A stretch of 13,803 nt of DNA from Deltaproteobacteria bacterium (GCA_016218095.1 JACREV010000254.1:1-13803); one strand, 5' to 3'; shown: positions 1 through 7,491, numbered from the stretch's first letter. A program made the numbers and translations. Notes: a model not told the origin generated them from the letters alone.

Positions 1-428
1 AGGTGTTTTGCCGCGGTCGTCGGCCAGATATGCGGGGCGAGCACAGGCTTCGTTATCTTCCATTCATCCCCGGTCTTTTTGACCCGGTAGTCGGCTATCT
101 CGTAGAGATCGAGCCTCAGTATCCCGTGGTTTGATAGCAATCCGACGACATGGTACCTCACCTCTATCGAGGCCTCATCCGTTGATATCATCTCAGACGA
201 GTAAACCCGCGCGCTCTTTACGATGAAGGCGTAGTCCCAGGCGTACTCGGTCTTCCAGCCTACGAGGGGGCGCATGATTTCGATGTAGCTCTCCGGCGTA
301 AGGCGGCCGCCCTTGAGGTCCTTGGTGAAGTAGGTCTTTACAAGCCCCTCCGGCTCCTGTATCGCGAGGGTGCAGCCGGTTGCGATGGTGGAGGCGAGGA
401 GCAGGATTGAAAGGGTGAGCTTTTTCAA
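1..428 (-). CDS. Small lipoprotein of unknown function (partial, C-terminus outside window)
   Basis: The minus frame is open from a TTG at 428 to the window edge (142 codons seen). The first residues LKKLTLSILLLASTIATGC form a short basic n-region, a hydrophobic core and a lipobox (ATG-C, lipidated Cys at residue 19), so the product is probably a lipoprotein. After the signal it is a compact soluble domain with alternating strand-like segments around residues 60-130 and no cysteines or recognisable motif; its size and pattern would suit an NTF2-like or similar small alpha+beta fold, but I do not recognise the family. The start is chosen because an AAAGG-like ribosome site (GAAAGGC) lies just upstream and the signal peptide begins there; no in-frame ATG is present. 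It follows the DHH/CBS/nucleotidyltransferase gene by 86 bp on the same strand and could be co-transcribed with it. Confidence 0.72.
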   Translation of the reverse strand, partial: MKKLTLSILLLASTIATGCTLAIQEPEGLVKTYFTKDLKGGRLTPESYIEIMRPLVGWKTEYAWDYAFIVKSARVYSSEMISTDEASIEVRYHVVGLLSNHGILRLDLYEIADYRVKKTGDEWKITKPVLAPHIWPTTAAKH

Positions 429-487
429 GATTTTTGCCTTTCGTTTTTTGTTTTCAATTCTTTGCAGGTCGAATCTTCAAGGTCCCT

Positions 488-507
488 GCCTCCCTTTAAG
501 GGGAGGC
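488..507 (-). other. Intergenic hairpin after the nucleotidyltransferase gene
   Basis: A perfect 7-bp inverted repeat (GCCTCCC at 488-494, GGGAGGC at 501-507) with a 6-nt loop sits 8 bp past the stop codon of the gene ending at 515. No T-run follows on the minus strand, so it is not a standard intrinsic terminator; it could protect the 3' end or mark an mRNA processing site before the lipoprotein gene. Confidence 0.45.
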
Positions 508-514
508 GATCGGG

Positions 515-3124
515 TCAGCCTCTCTTCTTCCCTTTTTTAAGGTACTCCCTTACGAACGCCTCCTCGTCCTCCCTGGATGCGAGGACCCCGTCGAGCCGCT
601 TCTTCAACAGCTCCGAGAGGACCTCGCCCATGAAAGGGCCTTCCTTGACCCCGAGCCTTTTGAGGTCAACGCCCTTGAGCGATACCTCCGTGTATTTAAG
701 CCGGGTAATATAGCTCGAGAGCGCCTTTTTTACGGATTCGCGGGAGGCCTTTGCGAGGAGATATATGATTATCTCAAGGGGGAGGTCCTCAAGAAGCTCA
801 AAGAGCGCGCTGTTTGTCCTGGCGCCGCCTGAGTTGAGTATAGAGAGGGCCTTAAGCCCCTCTCTTCTTGAGGCGAGGACCTCGATCCTCTTTTTGCCGG
901 AGATCATGAGCCTCTTTACGAGGACGATAAGCTCCTCTTCGTTCAGCTCGTCGGTAAGGGCGAGAAAGAGGACCAGCCATCCTTCCGCCTTCTCCTTCGT
1001 GTACAGGAGCTCATGCCACTTAAGCGTTTCGCGCGTCCTCTCGAAGAAGATCTCGCGCTCGACGGACCAGGTTATATTCGGGTGTATGAGGCGTAGCAAC
1101 CCGAGCTCGTGCAACCTCTTTATGCATTTGGCCGCAGTCTCTTCCTCGAGTATGTTCTTTAATTCCTCAAGCAGGCGCGGCCCCGAGAGCTCCTTGAAGA
1201 CGTCGAGCTTGACCGCGTTCTTTATTAGGTTCAGGGTGTGCTTGCTTATCCTGAAGTCGAACTTTTCCGAGAACCGGACGGCTCGTAGCGCCCTTGTCGG
1301 GTCCTCTACGAAGCTCAGGTTATGGAGGATGCGGATAGTCTTCTCCTTCAGGTCTTTCTGGGCCCCGAAAAAGTCTATCAACTCGCCGAACTTGCCGGGG
1401 TTGAGCGCTATGGCGAGCGTGTTTATTATGAAGTCCCTCCTGTAGAGGTCGAGCTTCAGGGACGACTGTTCTATCGTCGGCAGGGCCGCCGGTTTTTCGT
1501 AGTATTCGAGCCGGGCTGTGGCGACGTCGACCTTGAAGCCGTCCGGGAATACGAGTACGGCGGTCCTGAACCGAAGATGGGGCTTGACCCTCGCCTTCTG
1601 TTTTTTGGCGAAGTCTGCGGCGAAAGCTATCCCGTCCCCGCCCTCTATGACGATATCTATGTCGAGGTTTTCTCTCCGGAGCAGCAGGTCGCGCACGAAC
1701 CCTCCGACCGCGTATGCCGTGACATTTTCGGCCTCAGCCGTCTCCCCGGCCTTTTTCAAGAGCTCGATGACCCATGAGGGGAGCATCTCGTGCATGAGCT
1801 TTGAGAGGTGGCGGACCTTCTTCGGGCCCATCGAGGACTCCCGGAGCTCCTCCTGAAGGAGTTTTAAAAGGTCGGTCCTCGTTATGACGCCTACGACCTT
1901 TTTGTCTTTTATGACGGGTAGCAACCTCTGGCCGTGGCCGACGACCTTTTCGCGTATCTCGTCAACGGAGGTGGAGTCCGAAACGGTATCTATCTCGGTC
2001 GTCATGTAGTCAGCGACAGCCGCGCCTCCGAGCCCGTGGAAAACGGCCTTATCGAGCACCTGCCTCGTTATGACGCCCTGGACAGAGCCGTTCCTTGCGA
2101 CCGGGGCGGCGTTTATGCCGTACCTCCTCATGAGCTCTATGGCATCCTTGAGGATGGTCGACGGCGGCAGTGTTATCGGCGGGTACGACATGATGTCGCT
2201 GGCCGTCCTCTCGGGGGCTACAGTGCGCCTTATGGCGGAAAGGAGCGTCTCCTTCGCTTCAACGAGGGTCATCTTCAGGGTGGCCGAGGCGGCTGTCGAG
2301 TGGCCGCCCCCGCCTATGGCGCGCGCGACCTTGCCGACGTCTACCTTAGGGGTCCTGGAGCGGGCTATCACATGGACACGGTCCTCCGAATCCACCAGCA
2401 GGAACAGCGAGCCCATGGACTCGATGTCCATCATCCTGTGGGCCAGCGTTGCTATGTCGCCGGTGTACCTCTCGAGGTAGCCTTCGGAGACCACAATCTC
2501 GGAGCCGCCTATCGTGTACGCGGTCTCGGAGTGGAGGAGCTCGTTTAATAGAGATACCTCCTCGGGGGTGAGTTCTTTTCTTAAGAACGCCGACACCCTT
2601 ACGAGGTCCGCGCCTTTTGAAAGGAGGAACTTGGCGGCCTCGTAGTCGCTCCCGGTGGTGGAAGGGTAGGAGAGCGACCCTGTGTCCTCGTATATCCCGG
2701 CCATGAATATAGTCGCCTCTTCGGGCGTGATATCAAGAGACCTGTCTTTAAGTATGAGCGTAAGCACCGTCGTCGACGAGCCGTAAGGCTTGATGACCTC
2801 GTACGAGCCCCGGACCGCGTCCTTATCCTCGACGTGGTGGTCGTAGACGTGGACGTCGACGCCCTTATCGATGAGAGCGCCGAAGGGGCCGATCCTTCCG
2901 GCGTGCCGCGTGTCGACGAGTATCAGGCGCGTGACCGCGTCAAGGTCGATGTCCCGGATCCTGTCTATCGGATAAGGGAGCCGGACCGAGTCGACGGCCT
3001 CTCTGAGCCCTTTCTCCAGAGAGCCTGAAAAGACGATGCGGGCCTCGGGGTAGAGCTTTTTGGCCGCGATCATCGAGGCGAACGTGTCGAAGTCGGCGTT
3101 CGTATGAGAGGTGATGACTTCCAT
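515..3124 (-). CDS. DHH phosphoesterase - CBS pair - tRNA nucleotidyltransferase fusion protein
   Basis: This 869-aa fusion has three parts. Residues 1-300 are a DHH-DHHA1 phosphoesterase of the NrnA/RecJ type: NADFD at 9-13, DTRH at 71-74, DHH at 95-97 and the substrate-binding GGGGHS at 271-276. Residues about 307-425 hold two CBS domains, which usually bind adenine nucleotides. Residues about 465-869 are a class II tRNA nucleotidyltransferase/poly(A) polymerase: GG at 474-475, metal-binding DID at 488-490, RRDF at 562-565 and the base-selecting EDPTR at 607-611. It should add C and/or A to tRNA 3' ends; in Geobacter, proteins of this kind split the CC- and A-adding jobs, so specificity cannot be read here. 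The reading frame extends to a TTG at 3160, but ATG 3124 is preferred because family homology begins right there (MEVITSHTNAD). No Shine-Dalgarno is visible at either start. It is cytoplasmic and probably unrelated to the cytochrome operon, from which a terminator separates it. Confidence 0.93.
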   Translation of the reverse strand: MEVITSHTNADFDTFASMIAAKKLYPEARIVFSGSLEKGLREAVDSVRLPYPIDRIRDIDLDAVTRLILVDTRHAGRIGPFGALIDKGVDVHVYDHHVEDKDAVRGSYEVIKPYGSSTTVLTLILKDRSLDITPEEATIFMAGIYEDTGSLSYPSTTGSDYEAAKFLLSKGADLVRVSAFLRKELTPEEVSLLNELLHSETAYTIGGSEIVVSEGYLERYTGDIATLAHRMMDIESMGSLFLLVDSEDRVHVIARSRTPKVDVGKVARAIGGGGHSTAASATLKMTLVEAKETLLSAIRRTVAPERTASDIMSYPPITLPPSTILKDAIELMRRYGINAAPVARNGSVQGVITRQVLDKAVFHGLGGAAVADYMTTEIDTVSDSTSVDEIREKVVGHGQRLLPVIKDKKVVGVITRTDLLKLLQEELRESSMGPKKVRHLSKLMHEMLPSWVIELLKKAGETAEAENVTAYAVGGFVRDLLLRRENLDIDIVIEGGDGIAFAADFAKKQKARVKPHLRFRTAVLVFPDGFKVDVATARLEYYEKPAALPTIEQSSLKLDLYRRDFIINTLAIALNPGKFGELIDFFGAQKDLKEKTIRILHNLSFVEDPTRALRAVRFSEKFDFRISKHTLNLIKNAVKLDVFKELSGPRLLEELKNILEEETAAKCIKRLHELGLLRLIHPNITWSVEREIFFERTRETLKWHELLYTKEKAEGWLVLFLALTDELNEEELIVLVKRLMISGKKRIEVLASRREGLKALSILNSGGARTNSALFELLEDLPLEIIIYLLAKASRESVKKALSSYITRLKYTEVSLKGVDLKRLGVKEGPFMGEVLSELLKKRLDGVLASREDEEAFVREYLKKGKKRG

Positions 3125-3131
3125 TAGTCCG

Positions 3132-3160
3132 ATATTAGCACATTTATCAAGGGGGTACAA
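3132..3160 (-). promoter_or_regulatory. Possible promoter giving a leaderless nucleotidyltransferase mRNA
   Basis: On the minus strand TTGTAC (3160-3155) and TAATAT (3137-3132) are spaced by 17 bp. Each matches the sigma-70 consensus at only four of six positions. If used, transcription would begin at about the ATG at 3124, consistent with the absence of a Shine-Dalgarno sequence there. Weak call. Confidence 0.25.
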
Positions 3161-3224
3161 AGGGGGAGCAAGGGGGATGAATGTTATCTTAAAAAAAAGA
3201 CCTGCTAATATTGAATAACATTTT

Positions 3225-3519
3225 AGAAGTCTTTAGCCTTATTTTTTTTGCGCCCTGCCGGGCTTTTTTCGGCATGGGGCTTCGCTCCCTCCGCCCTCCC
3301 CTCCCATTCGCTCGCCCCTTAGGGCGCTGTCGCGCCTTTTTACTTCCTCGGCTCGCTCATATGGCTTCCTCCCTTAAGGTCGCTCACCCCATGCCTGGGG
3401 AGTTTTGAAAAACAAAGATTTATTTTTTGTTCTGTCTTACCAACACACAGGCGCATGGCGGAGAGCGCCTAAGGGAGGCGGAGGCGAGCGCGCAAAAAGT
3501 AAAAAAGCTAAAGACTTCT
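3225..3519. repeat. Structured intergenic element with nested inverted repeats (MITE-like)
   Basis: The outer arms are a perfect 13-bp inverted repeat (AGAAGTCTTTAGC at 3225-3237, complement at 3507-3519), followed inwards on both sides by T-rich or A-rich runs and GCGC. Inside are a 9-bp inverted repeat (GGCATGGGG at 3271-3279 with 3387-3395), an imperfect one (CCCCTTAGGGCGCT near 3315-3328 with 3464-3475), and local hairpins at 3313-3326, 3387-3400 and 3449-3470. The interior is rich in short variants of the word TCGCTC. It could be a miniature mobile element or genomic palindromic repeat family, or a structured RNA. No transposase or target-site duplication is evident. Confidence 0.55.
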
Positions 3520-3540
3520 GGCGGTAAGGTGTTCGGTTGC

Positions 3541-3573
3541 AAACAAAAAGGCGGGTGGTCTCCCACCCGCCTT
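3541..3573 (-). terminator. Rho-independent terminator of the cytochrome operon
   Basis: On the minus strand a perfect 9-bp stem (GGCGGGTGG / CCACCCGCC, extended by two A-T pairs) with a 4-nt loop is followed by TTTTTGTTT. It lies 23 bp beyond the stop codon of the 6-heme cytochrome gene and should end the transcript of the nine-gene set. Confidence 0.93.
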
Positions 3574-3595
3574 GGTCAGCATCTGAGTCTAAGGC

Positions 3596-4453
3596 CTACT
3601 TCTTCTCTTTTTCTTTATCCTTCGCCTTGTCGTCCTTTACCTCCCTCTCCAGCTCCACCGCCTTCGGGGCGGGCTGGGAGTGGCACCTGAAGCAGTCGTC
3701 GAGCGGGAAGGCGACCCTCGTGTGGCACACGCCGCAGTACTGGCCGGCCATTATCTTCATCATGTTCATCTCGGGGTTGCCGCCCTTCTGCTGCTTGAAG
3801 ATGGCGGTGTGGCACGTCGCGCAGTCCATCTGCTCGGTGTGCGGCTTATGCGGGAACTTGACGTCAGGCGGGTGCGGGACGAACTTCGTCACCGGTATTA
3901 TGACGTCGAGGTCGAGGGACTCAAGACCGTCCTTGCCGCCCGGGGCGGGGCCGGCCTTTATCTTCTTTTCGTTAAGCGCCTTTACCCAATCGACCTTGTT
4001 GCCGAAGTGGTCCGCCGGCAGGCCTTTTACGGCGTCGTCGAACTTCCTGTTCTCCTTGACCTCTATACCGTAGGAGTGGCAACGGTTGCACTCGGCTACT
4101 GCGAAGGCGGCCTTGCCGTTATGGCACTCGCCGCAGTATTTGCCGGCCTCGATGTCCGCCTGCGTAACGCCCGTCGTGTTGGATTTGAGCTTGAAACCTA
4201 TATCGGTATGGCACGCCTTGCACGAGTATTTGTCCCTGTGGGCCCAGTGCGGGAATACAACCGGCTTTACCTCGGCGCTTGATGCGGTGGACCTGTTCAT
4301 TATGACCGTGCCGTGGGCAGAGGGCGGCTTTATTTTTCTAAAGTCCGTCTCTTTCGTAACATCGCCCTGCGCCAGGGCGCTCCCCGCGATGAGGGCGGAC
4401 GAGGCGATGGCTAAGAGTACGGCGAGGGGCCTTATTATTCCTTTACTTCTCAC
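3596..4453 (-). CDS. Hexaheme cytochrome c built of two triheme c7-type domains
   Basis: This 285-aa periplasmic electron carrier has a signal peptide at about 1-29 (cleavage after ALA, before QGDV). Six CxxCH heme sites lie at 78-82, 107-111, 122-126, 211-215, 240-244 and 254-258. They form two copies of one module: FPH-x-x-H, CxxCH, a loop of 24 residues, YCGxCH, ten residues, then CxRCH. This is the c7/PpcA-like triheme fold, which binds three bis-His hemes. About 85 residues link the modules, and the last 18 residues are a highly charged Lys/Glu/Asp tail. The GTG start at 4453 is chosen over the longer open frame (to 4540) because GGAGGT sits at ideal distance and the signal peptide starts there. 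It is the last gene of the operon, directly before the terminator. Its likely role is shuttling electrons across the periplasm. Confidence 0.92.
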   Translation of the reverse strand: MRSKGIIRPLAVLLAIASSALIAGSALAQGDVTKETDFRKIKPPSAHGTVIMNRSTASSAEVKPVVFPHWAHRDKYSCKACHTDIGFKLKSNTTGVTQADIEAGKYCGECHNGKAAFAVAECNRCHSYGIEVKENRKFDDAVKGLPADHFGNKVDWVKALNEKKIKAGPAPGGKDGLESLDLDVIIPVTKFVPHPPDVKFPHKPHTEQMDCATCHTAIFKQQKGGNPEMNMMKIMAGQYCGVCHTRVAFPLDDCFRCHSQPAPKAVELEREVKDDKAKDKEKEKK

Positions 4454-4458
4454 TTCTG

Positions 4459-4464
4459 ACCTCC
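4459..4464 (-). promoter_or_regulatory. Ribosome binding site fixing the GTG start of the hexaheme cytochrome
   Basis: GGAGGT on the minus strand ends 5 nt before GTG 4453. It is the strongest Shine-Dalgarno in the operon and rules out the 29-codon upstream extension of the open frame. Confidence 0.85.
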
Positions 4465-4474
4465 GTTCTTTCTT

Positions 4475-4620
4475 AAGGCTATCTCTAAAAATTGTTCTTT
4501 TTCCCGATCTCTGTGTCAGGACGGAAATAAAAATGCTCACATATTCCCATATATGCTCCGCTTTTTATTCCCGCCCTTCCTTGACCTCAGAAAAAATTCC
4601 TAATTTTTAGAGGCAGCCTT
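4475..4620. repeat. 146-bp spacer element bounded by 19-bp inverted repeats
   Basis: The arms at 4475-4493 and 4602-4620 (AAGGCTATCTCTAAAAATT and its near-complement) match at 17 of 19 positions; in the minus-strand RNA one mismatch is a G-U pair. The element fills almost the whole spacer between the 4-heme stop codon (4624) and the ribosome site of the 6-heme gene (4459-4464). The interior is A/T-rich with a CATATATG palindrome at about 4548-4555. It may be a miniature inverted-repeat insertion, or a long leader hairpin affecting expression of the 6-heme gene. Confidence 0.6.
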
Positions 4621-4623
4621 GCA

Positions 4624-5085
4624 TCAATATCCGGTATGGCATGTGGCGCAGAGTTTCGTGAAGTCTACCCTGAGCATCTTGCCGTACCTGGACCTGTTAT
4701 GCGGCTCGTGACAGGTATAGCAGACCATCTCCCCGTCGTCGGTCAAAGGCAGGGACGCAGGCACCTTGATCCTCGGCATCTTGCCTATGGGGTGTCTCGT
4801 CACGGGGTGGTTTCCGACGTTACCCGGATGGCACTTCGTGCAGGTGGTGACCGGGTCGAGGTTAAGGAGCGGCGGCTCGGCCTGATGGCAGACCGAGCAG
4901 AATTCCTTTTTGGAAAAGTCGTGCGGGTTCACCTCGACCCGCCCTTCCTCGGAGGAGGCCGTGCCCGGCAGTATTACGAGCAGTAAAAAGAGCGCGACCG
5001 TTGCCGGATAAGCCGTCTTCCACGAAGGGCGCGCGCCTTGCGCGGCATCGGATGAGAGGGTGCCGCTCGATAGTGTGTTTTTCAT
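4624..5085 (-). CDS. Small tetraheme cytochrome c
   Basis: This 153-aa exported cytochrome has a long n-region (1-27) and a hydrophobic segment at about 28-44 ending GTASS, so it is either secreted with cleavage near 44-46 or membrane-anchored. Four CxxCH sites lie at 63-67, 82-86, 122-126 and 146-150. Between hemes 2 and 3 it carries NHPVTRHP...KVPASLPL, a stretch that also occurs in the 7-heme protein of this operon, so the two share an ancestral module. Two hemes flank EPHNRSRYGKML, typical of paired-CxxCH cytochromes. The ATG at 5085 is the first usable start; the ribosome site (CTGGATC) is weak. It follows the 11-heme gene by 97 bp. Likely a periplasmic electron-transfer partner of the larger cytochromes. 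Confidence 0.9.
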   Translation of the reverse strand: MKNTLSSGTLSSDAAQGARPSWKTAYPATVALFLLLVILPGTASSEEGRVEVNPHDFSKKEFCSVCHQAEPPLLNLDPVTTCTKCHPGNVGNHPVTRHPIGKMPRIKVPASLPLTDDGEMVCYTCHEPHNRSRYGKMLRVDFTKLCATCHTGY

Positions 5086-5182
5086 TTCGATCCAGTCAGG
5101 TTTTCGGCCCCTTCCGCCATGAAAGAGGGCCCACCGTTTTAACCTGGGCCAGAATACCCTGCGCCTTTTTATGCCCGCCCTT

Positions 5183-7465
5183 TTAATTCGAGCAGTCGCC
5201 TATGGTGTTGCAGTTGTAGTTGGCCGTGTTCCCGTTCGTGAAGCTCGTGAAGTTGTTGTTGCATACCTTGTCCGTCGCCGGGGTCACGGACCTGAACCAC
5301 ATCTGTGTCGCCTGCAGCGTCGTCGGACGCGTGTAGGACTCCACGCACGCGCCGTTCATCATCCTGTAGCCGAGCGGGTCTGAGCCGGCCTGGGTCCCCG
5401 CGGCCATGTTCGAGCCGTGTATGCCCTTCATCGCGTTGGTCGTAGAGTCGTACGCCCCGCCGTGGCAGGTGAGGCAGAGTATGCCGAACTTGTTTCCGCT
5501 GTTCCCCGTGGACGCCCCGCTCTTGTAGAAGGGCGAGCAGTTGACGCCGGGGCAACCGGTCTGCCCGTCGACCGGGTGCGTGACGCGGGCGTAGTCGCGG
5601 AGCAGCTTGCCGTTGCCGTCGGTCGCGGTGCTCACAAAGTCCTCGTCTCCGTAGACCTCGCGCCTGTGGCAGTTGTAGCAGAAGTTGACGAGGGTGCCGA
5701 CCCCGGTCTCGTTCCTCCTCAATATCCATTTTTCGTTCGAGCCGTGAGGGCCCAGAGGGTCCGAGGAATTCTGGGAGCCGTGGCAGTCGGTGCACGTCAT
5801 GGCGGAGTCGTGCTTGACGTTATAGAACCCGGTCCTGTCGCCGAAGCCCGGGAAGTCCATGTACCTGAAGGTGTTGGTGAGCCCGAGGCTGTTGGCAGGC
5901 CAGTTCGGGTTGGCATTCACAAACGGCTGGTTCTTGCCCTGGGCGAAGGCCGGATGGAAGGCCATGTTGTTTATGTTCATGTCGGCTGTTATGTCGGACT
6001 CCGAGACGATTGAGCCGTCGGCGTTGCCCGAAGGGACGTTCGGCGGCAGGGCCCCGTATGAATAATAGGAGTGGCACTTTATGCAGAGATAGCCTTCGAG
6101 GTTGTCGGCGCCAGGCGTCTGCGATGTAAGGTCCACGGCGGTATAAACGAGCGCGGCGTTGCCCGCGGAGCCCCACGGCGAGGGCTTGGCGCCCCAGCCG
6201 CCGAGGAGGTTCGCTCCTATGATGTTGCCGTTCGTGCCGCCGACGGTGTGGTTGCCGGTCTTCACCCCGTGGCCGTTGTGGCAGTCGGCGCACTCGGCGT
6301 GCCTGTTGGTCCCGAGGTTGGAGGCGGTCTCCCTCGCCGGTTCGCCCGCAGTCCCCCTCGAGGGCAGATGCGAGCCGTAGGTCCCCTTTACGTCGTGCCT
6401 GTAGGTGTAATTGAAGAGCGAGTCCATGTTCTTCGCCGCCACGTTGCCGTTATGGCAGTTAAGGCAGGTGTACTCCTCGTCTACTATCTGGCCGGTCCCG
6501 GGATCCGTCCCCTTGAGGAGCGTTTTCCCGGAGGCCCCGCCGTGCGAGCGGTGGCAGGCGAGACAGCTCTGAGAGGCGGGCGTGTCGTCCGAGTACCCGG
6601 CGGACCCGAGGTCCTCGTGCCATGGGTTTACCCCCGTGCCGTTCCATGTGGCCGTGGAGGTCTGGTGTATGGACGGCATCGTCGTCCAGTACCTCTTTTC
6701 GTGGCAGTTCAGGCAGAGTTCGCCGTTTGAAAGGCTCGCCACCATGAACTTCGGGTACGCGGTCCCGTGCGGGTCGTGACAGCTCGTGCACTGGACCCTG
6801 TCGGAGGAGTCGAGCCTGACCTCCGGAGGGAGCGTCGCGTTGTCCTTTATCTCGGTGTTCGACGGGTACGCGAGCGAGTATTCGAATGAGATCGGGTGGT
6901 CGTCACGAAGATCGGTCCCTATGTACGAGGTCGAGGTGGAGCTTATCTTCCCGGCAACGATGCCCGCGCCCGTTACGTCTATGGTGCCGGACGTCGCGGC
7001 GCCGGGGAGGTTAAGGAGAGACCCTATCGCAATGGTGCCGTCATGGCACGATAAACAGAGCTTGGATGAGCCCGTGGGCTGTCCCAGCGCGGGGGCGTTC
7101 GGACTCTTTGTGGCCGCGAGCGTCTGGCTCTCGTAGACGTTGTACGTCGCGCCCGTGTCCTGCCTGTTCCATATCGGGTTTTGCGGGTCGGCGTTGTGCG
7201 GGGTGTGGCAGAAGACGCAGACCTCGCTCGTCTCCGCCGATTTCACGGCCGCCGGCGACAGGAATCCGAAGTTGTGCTTCGTCCCGGCGACCGTCGCCGG
7301 CGAGGGCCCTGCGGAGAAGACGATGTAAGCGGCGCTTACGGCCACGGCGACCGCCGTTACGGGCAGCCTGAACCCGGTCCGAGCGAAAAAAGAATAGAGT
7401 GGAAGACGGGACCTTATCCCTGAAAGCCATTGCGCGATGGGTTTCTTCATCTTAAGCCAGCTCAC
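5183..7465 (-). CDS. Undecaheme (11-heme) exported cytochrome c
   Basis: This 760-aa protein is the largest in the window's operon. A basic n-region and a hydrophobic helix (about 35-52) form the export signal. Eleven CxxCH sites lie at 83-87, 137-141, 226-230, 251-255, 301-305, 334-338, 392-396, 461-465, 558-562, 596-600 and 664-668. The first four (CHTPHN, LSCHDGT, DHPISF, CHDPHG, LNCH) match the module common in paired-CxxCH (doubled CXXCH) cytochromes of anaerobic respirers. Two long heme-free stretches occur (466-557 and 669-760). The tail and the 638-643 loop carry six cysteines outside heme motifs (638, 643, 707, 735, 752, 758), suited to disulfides. The long Gly/Ser/Asn/Thr-rich linkers fit an extracellular or surface protein. 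The start is GTG 7465 with an alternative ATG at 7450; neither has a good ribosome site. The NHL lipoprotein gene ends 26 bp upstream, so the two are surely co-transcribed. Confidence 0.92.
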   Translation of the reverse strand: MSWLKMKKPIAQWLSGIRSRLPLYSFFARTGFRLPVTAVAVAVSAAYIVFSAGPSPATVAGTKHNFGFLSPAAVKSAETSEVCVFCHTPHNADPQNPIWNRQDTGATYNVYESQTLAATKSPNAPALGQPTGSSKLCLSCHDGTIAIGSLLNLPGAATSGTIDVTGAGIVAGKISSTSTSYIGTDLRDDHPISFEYSLAYPSNTEIKDNATLPPEVRLDSSDRVQCTSCHDPHGTAYPKFMVASLSNGELCLNCHEKRYWTTMPSIHQTSTATWNGTGVNPWHEDLGSAGYSDDTPASQSCLACHRSHGGASGKTLLKGTDPGTGQIVDEEYTCLNCHNGNVAAKNMDSLFNYTYRHDVKGTYGSHLPSRGTAGEPARETASNLGTNRHAECADCHNGHGVKTGNHTVGGTNGNIIGANLLGGWGAKPSPWGSAGNAALVYTAVDLTSQTPGADNLEGYLCIKCHSYYSYGALPPNVPSGNADGSIVSESDITADMNINNMAFHPAFAQGKNQPFVNANPNWPANSLGLTNTFRYMDFPGFGDRTGFYNVKHDSAMTCTDCHGSQNSSDPLGPHGSNEKWILRRNETGVGTLVNFCYNCHRREVYGDEDFVSTATDGNGKLLRDYARVTHPVDGQTGCPGVNCSPFYKSGASTGNSGNKFGILCLTCHGGAYDSTTNAMKGIHGSNMAAGTQAGSDPLGYRMMNGACVESYTRPTTLQATQMWFRSVTPATDKVCNNNFTSFTNGNTANYNCNTIGDCSN

Positions 7466-7491
7466 TTCCCGGAATAATGTTTTTCGGCCTA

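Larger units (their letters stand above)
3125..3595. other. 471-bp non-coding spacer
   Basis: The spacer between the cytochrome operon and the nucleotidyltransferase gene holds the operon terminator (3541-3573), a structured inverted-repeat element (3225-3519) and an A/T-rich stretch (3181-3245) that probably contains the nucleotidyltransferase promoter. A 9-bp inverted repeat (ATATTAGCA at 3132-3140, TGCTAATAT at 3203-3211) flanks that stretch. Short open frames here are Pro/Arg/Leu-rich with no ribosome site and are not believed. Confidence 0.7.

Noticed and set aside
3125..3160. N-terminal extension of the nucleotidyltransferase fusion to TTG 3160
   Set aside because: The twelve extra residues are not part of the DHH family, which begins at the ATG, and no ribosome site supports the TTG.
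3252..3269. GCCC-TGCC-GGGC followed by six T on the plus strand, terminator-like
   Set aside because: The stem is only 4 bp and no plus-strand gene lies upstream; it is treated as part of the structured element.
3211..3408. Plus-strand open frame of 65 codons in the spacer
   Set aside because: It lies within the inverted-repeat element, has no ribosome site, and its Pro/Arg/Leu composition is typical of chance frames in GC-rich DNA.
5169..5795. Long Arg/Gly/Leu-rich frames overlapping the 11-heme gene
   Set aside because: They are frame shadows of the cytochrome gene; the cytochrome frame has eleven CxxCH motifs and a signal peptide.
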